This document shows, piece after piece, positions 58,989-64,000 of a stretch of 64,000 bases of DNA. The stretch's first letter is position 1. Each line of letters opens with the position of its first letter. The stretch is from contig JBEWZL010000098.1 in assembly GCA_045837725.1 (NCBI GenBank), forward strand, positions 1-64,000. Direction: 5' to 3'. The translations under genes were made by a program, and so were the position numbers. The notes below the pieces were generated by a model. That model searched no databases and had not been told where the DNA came from. It worked only from the letters and a program-made list of their open reading frames with translations. Origin of the DNA: Vermamoeba vermiformis. Taxonomy: Eukaryota > Tubulinea > Echinamoebida.

Positions 58989-59508
58989 TTACAAATCACC
59001 ACCGCCATCGTCCGCAGACTCCTGGCTTTTCTGGAGCCGTTTTAGTCTCATGGATTCAATATCCTCCAGAGTCGGAAGGTGAATCCGAACATTAGGCCAC
59101 GTATTTTTTTCTATTAGAATGTACAATCGGCAGTCTAACTGATGTATTTAGGAGCAGAGCGAACTGTAGCAAAAAATTGTACATTTCAGAATAAATAAAC
59201 ATAAAATAAACTCAACTTACTCCTGTTTCGGCGCATATCGCGAGATCATTTTGAATTCTAATTCGGAATAATGTTCTGCGGATCTCGCTCTCCAAAGACT
59301 GCCGCTTGTCTGCATCCGACTCTACCTCGCACTGCTTTTGCAACTGAGCTATGTGGTCCTTATACTCTTGTATCTTTGCAACAACCTCGTCTCTCTCCGC
59401 CTTATATTTATTCAGTTCAGCGATCTGACTCTGACTTAGCGGCTTCAGTCGCTTTTTCAAGTTCTTCGGCTTGTAAGTCTTTAAATGTTGAAGAGAGCCC
59501 TCATCCAT
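58989..59508 (-). CDS. Small coiled-coil protein, 3' end uncertain
   Basis: The first coding exon (about 59219-59508) starts MDEGSLQHLKTYKPKN and is basic then coiled-coil. It runs through LSQSQIAELNKYKAERDEVV to a helix-rich EIRRTLFRIRIQNDLAICAE, ending at a GTAAGT donor. A second segment (FALLLNTS) follows an acceptor near 59167. A well-formed protein-like end (NVRIHLPTLEDIESMR, stop at 58989) lies further on. The two cannot be joined in frame with the splice signals I can see; a seven-A run between them would need one more base. The model is therefore provisional. The family is not recognised. Only the first exon is well supported. Confidence 0.45.
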
Positions 59509-59686
59509 CCTAATATTGCTATTGTTTAATGCATATAGCCTCGTTACGTTTTTGGCGAGACAAAAGTAATGCGAGCTAAACTTACGTTTTTTCTCGGTTT
59601 CTGGAGGAATGCTAGCGATTGACTGATTCAAGAAGAAAAACTCAAAGCAAGAACTAGACAAAATGATGTATTTATTCGTTCCTTAC

Positions 59687-62600
59687 TTAATCCCTCTTTA
59701 CACCTTTATAGATCTTTCGAACAAAAATTTGAGTTCCCAAGAACCCAACTGCACCGCATAACAGCGCAATTCCGAAGCAGAACATAGCAGTATATCCAAA
59801 GTAATATACGGTCTGCAAGAAGCCGCTCATTTTGGTTTTGCCAAAGTAGTAGATGCCGTACAAGTAGATGTACAAACCAGTCGATGCAGCGCCTAAGAAT
59901 GACGTCCAATGCCACCTATCGATATAAAATATGATTAATATCGCGTTACTGAATCTTAAATGCTCTATTTAAAGAATTTTGATCGGATCGGATCCACGAA
60001 CTAAAAATAAACTTTACCTGTAGTCCTCGGAGTTGAGCAAGAAATATGTCATGACGATAGTGATGCATATAGTAACTGCTATTAAGATGACATAGACCAA
60101 TGCTAAGAATCCAAAGACATAATAGAATTTGTGTTGCCAGAGCGCTGAAAAGACGAAAAACATCTCGATGAAGATCGATGAGAAAGGCATAATACCACTC
60201 GCCAATATCAATACCCATCGATGTTGATACCTACATCATTATATAATCGTTAGATATCGGAAATAAAGCTCAATAAAATCTTCTAAAAAAGGAAATTTAA
60301 ATTTAATCTCGAGGCAAATTCGTTTTATATCGATAATATAGCTTGATTATAGTATTAATATAGCTTGTATATATAGTTACTTACCATTGCTTTTGCGATT
60401 CATCGATTGGTCTTGGCAACGGGTTGATTCTTCCAGGGAAATCCGGAGTTGAGCTCCATTCTTTCGCGGCTAGAGCACCGCCAAAGGTCAAAGGTAGTGC
60501 AATGAAGCCCCATATTAATATAATAACGACTACGGTACCAAACGGAACTGCAGTCAATGAATGGTAGCCGATCGCGACGAAATTCAAAAAGAAGCCTAAC
60601 AAGAAAATGAAGCCCGGGAACATTGTCGCTGTCACTACTACGTTTCTAAGCCACTTCCTAATAATATTACCATAATTAGTTATTGAAATTCATTCTTGGC
60701 GCATCCATTTGAAGATCCAGAGAGGGATCTGCCAAATAAAGCAAAAAATGCAATACTGTATGATACTTGGATAAAACCCGCGTAGTATAATTAATTTATG
60801 GGCCCTATTGTTACATAAACTGATGAATATTGAGTACTTACTTGCCGCCATGCTTCATGTAAAAGCTATTTGAAATGTATCCAGAAATAAATGCGGTAAA
60901 GGCGTAGCAAACGACAAAAGCAGATAATATAGATCCTCGACTATTGATATAATATATTAGCGTATATTCAATCTCCTCAGCTCGCCAAATACTGAAAATT
61001 ATTGTTCGAGATCCCGATCGTAAATATTAAAATGGTTATAATGCTTGCATTAAGCGAATAATTTGTATAAAGGACATCCTATAGATACTTACTTGCGATA
61101 GAAACCAATCGAAAACAAAATTGAAGCAGCGAACAAAATGGCGAGTTGCGATCCAGTGCCGATCAATGCAGAAAACAAAGTTAACTTTGCAGGAGCTCTA
61201 AAATATCATGTATACGATTAATTAGATATATTATTACTAAATTTACCAAAATTAACGTACCTGAATACGTCTCCATGGATTTGCTTCCAACCGGTTTCAT
61301 CGATCACATCCAAACCTTCTTCTTCATCGTCAAAGTCGCGTGCAATCTTAATGAAGTCCTTCTTCAATGTTCGGAATAGAATTAATGCCACGAGACCGAT
61401 CAAAAAGACCAACATCACGAAAGAATTAAAGATCGAGAACCAATGGATCTGCATTGCGATAAAAAAAGTTAGAAATGATTAAATAGCATATAAAATCGTA
61501 TATATATGTACCTGGTGCTCGAAGAAGTTATTGTCCAAGTACCGATCGAAGCGATGTTCGTAGCTGATCTTGGATGGCAACCACTTCACGGCGTAAGTCA
61601 TAGCCAATTGCACATCAGTCTTAGTCACGTCTACTAAAGTAGGACTAGTAGTCTCCAACTTCACTTCGATGACCTATATAATTAATAAGCATGAGTAACC
61701 TCGTGTAACGGCTCGTAGATCCAGATCTAGCTAATATGAAAAATACACTTTGATTTCGTAACACTGCTCTATAAAAATTGAATATATCATCTCATTTGAT
61801 GATATTATACGTACCCTATCCTTATTATAGGTCAAAGTGAACATGTAGTGCGTGTAAATATAAGCCTTCTTATTCTTAAACTCGCCGAGCATTCCCCACA
61901 CGGGCAAATCATCTAATCATATTGTAATATTAGCTATATATCACATGGTATTATAATAACGCCATTTTGAGCTCAAAGTGTTCTACGGTTATATTGTGGA
62001 TCTCGTACCAATGAAATACTCGAACCAGTACTCGCGCTTAACAGCATCAACGAAGGTCTCTAAGGTATCTTTATCGAGCTTAAGACTGCACCATTGTTTG
62101 CTCTCTTGGTCTCCTATAATTGCAACAAATGCGAGTTAATACAAGATCTGCCAGTACATTACAACAAGGCCAACGCTAATTTCATATTTTTGCGTAAATC
62201 TTGTCATAATATAGCTCGTAGAGTATAATACAGTATTTTACGATGATTGAAGTAATTCTCTCGTTACGTACTTTTGAAGGCAAGCTTAAAAGGTCCAGAA
62301 ACTAATTCATAGCCAATTAACGCTTCACCAAGGCCCTCACTGCGCTCTTTGACCTCATTAGGCTTGCAGAATGGCAAAGAATAATATTCGTATTTTTCCT
62401 GCGTAAATTCAAGTCAAAACTCGGCTGACGTTGACAGATCGATATGAAACAAAAATAATATCAAATAATTGTAAAATACAATAAATAATGTTCATATTTA
62501 TACGCATTAATCGTAACTTACTTGAGGGTTGTGATAGGGACCAATTTTATTTACCCACAACACGAGATCTTCGTCCTCTTTATACTAAACCGATAACAAA

Positions 62601-62802
62601 AATTAGCACAATATATTCTACATCTTATTCTCGATAATCAATAATTTTAATATCGAAATGGAGCAGATTTGATATTTTTGAATTATTACAATTTCACTTG
62701 TTTGCATACCTTATGCGTTCTTTCATCGGCCAGAGCTCCAATAAGCAACGACAATAGGCAATTCGTTGCTAATATTAATATACAAAGTTGTCTGAGCCTC
62801 AT
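59687..62802 (-). CDS. TM9SF nonaspanin (transmembrane 9 superfamily)
   Basis: About a dozen exons. A signal peptide ([20 protein letters not shown]) begins a lumenal domain with [32 protein letters not shown] and [17 protein letters not shown] blocks. Nine membrane helices follow, with the family landmarks [75 protein letters not shown] and [18 protein letters not shown]. The C-terminus KIYKGVKRD fits the KxD COPI-binding signal for Golgi retention. Nonaspanins sort membrane proteins and affect adhesion and phagocytosis in amoebae. The closest subfamily looks like TM9SF3, though this was judged by eye. Confidence 0.92.
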
Positions 62803-63053
62803 AGTTGTCGACAAACGGAAAAATTACAAATAATCGTTTGATTTCTTGCTTTGCTCGTACGAGCCAGATCCACTTAGTTCAATAGTTCACTGCAACAAAC
62901 AAGCTTACATAAAACAATATCCTAATATCATATAAAATATATCTCGAGTTGAAGGCCACGCGATCTAGATTTACCAGATTGTAACGAGCGCGAACCCGAG
63001 CAAATATTACAGAAGAATTATTTGAACCGTGGCTTTATTTTTTAATAACATAT

Positions 63054-64000
63054 TTAAGCGTCCAAGCGGCCCTTGTTGGCAACAACCTTGACGTAAGAAC
63101 CGTCAGGGACGATCTTGCCTTGAGATTTAAGTTCGAGGTACTCCTTGGGAGTGTACTTGGTGAAACCCCACTTTCTGGAGACAACAATGCGTTGTTGACC
63201 AGGGAACTTGAACTTGGAGCGGCGAAGAGCCTCCATAGCGGCAGGGACGGCCTTTTCAGTGCAACGGACGGAGATCAAGATTTGACCGATGTTAACACGG
63301 GCGCTGACACCAGTGGGCTTACCGAAGGCACCGCGCATACCGGTTTGCAATCTATATAATACAAATAATGAGTCACGCTGAATCCTTTCCTCGACAAATC
63401 CGCAAAAATAGCGCATCCACAAATACTCGACTCAATTACGTCTTGTAAATGCCAACTTTCGTCAAATCCCATTCTCCAATTATTGCTAATTAAATACGCG
63501 TAATTGTAAGAATAATTACCTATCAGCACCGGCGCACGAAAGCATCTTGTTGATGCGGAGAACGTGGAAGGGGTGAACACGAATACGGCAGTGGAAAGAA
63601 TCCTTTTGGCCAACCTTGGTCATGTACTTGTTGACGCAAACACGGGCGGCTTCAAGAGCTTCAGAGGAGAGCTGCAGAAAAACGAATCGGTGAATAAATT
63701 ATTCATAACGCCATAAATTCATTTTAATAATCGTATTTGCCTAAAATTATTATTGCTCGTGCATCGCACGAATATATATTAAAATAATAATTATTTTCTG
63801 TAATATTATAAAAAAGGAAAATCATGAGAAAATAAATTAACAATAATCGATCCAATAATTACCTGTTCGCGTTCCAAAGAAATCATGTGAACACATTGAG
63901 GGAACTCATCAACTGTGGCCTTCTTCTTGCCCAAATCGAAGATTCTAATACGAGAATCAGGGACACCACGGTTGTAGCGGGATTTGGGGTAAGGCTTGCC
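63054..64000 (-). CDS. RPL10: 60S ribosomal protein L10 (uL16), 3' part
   Basis: Three exons are visible (63863 to beyond the window edge, 63520-63671, 63054-63351); the N-terminus lies outside the window. Readable blocks: [93 protein letters not shown] and GQILISVRC. The stop follows ANKGRLDA. The protein sits near the peptidyl-transferase and tRNA entry region of the large subunit. Conservation is high and splice junctions are clean. Confidence 0.96.

Overview
The window is gene-dense nuclear DNA of a unicellular eukaryote. Genes sit on both strands, a few hundred bases apart, and are cut by many short GT-AG introns (mostly about 45-200 nt). The gene set (receptor-like LRR kinases, a TM9 nonaspanin, NFU1, allantoicase, guanine deaminase, several PARPs, a KCTD-type BTB protein) best fits an amoebozoan, perhaps a protosteloid or dictyostelid relative. 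That placement is an inference from gene content; no marker gene here settles it. The standard genetic code works throughout, and TAA is by far the commonest stop.

Layout: (1) 0.3-1.9 kb, a secreted cysteine-rich VWC-type protein. (2) 2.6-12.4 kb, two tandem LRR receptor kinases on the minus strand, in which many exons encode one LRR each. (3) 13.3-20.2 kb, a WDR89-like protein diverging from mitochondrial NFU1, then a mitochondrial carrier and a compact PARP. (4) 20.9-29.6 kb, a RAD5/HLTF-like SNF2 ATPase, an MFS-like transporter and a secreted putative glycosidase. (5) 29.7-38.9 kb, an F-box-like gene whose 3' flank was split at the stop codon by a young Ty3/gypsy-type LTR element; the left LTR of that element is itself split by a DNA transposon. 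(6) 39.3-43.4 kb, a tRNA dihydrouridine synthase, a divergent tri-ubiquitin gene, a partial copy of the synthase gene and a KCTD-like gene. (7) 43.6-49.2 kb, two purine-catabolism genes (allantoicase, guanine deaminase) around a small HTH protein. (8) 49.3-58.5 kb, a SAM methyltransferase diverging from a roughly 2195-residue PARP that joins BRCT, WGR, PARP catalytic, Sin3-type PAH, nucleotidyltransferase-like and ankyrin domains. (9) 58.6 kb, what reads as a circularly permuted tRNA-Glu(UUC) gene. (10) 59-64 kb, a coiled-coil protein, a TM9SF protein and the 3' part of ribosomal protein uL16/RPL10.

The two observations I would check first are the permuted tRNA-Glu and the large PARP fusion. 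The permuted tRNA has its 3' half upstream of its 5' half, a complementary leader and trailer, and a T8 terminator only after the 5' half. Exon coordinates were deduced by hand from splice signals and reading frame. For most genes the summed exon lengths are an exact multiple of three, which supports the models.
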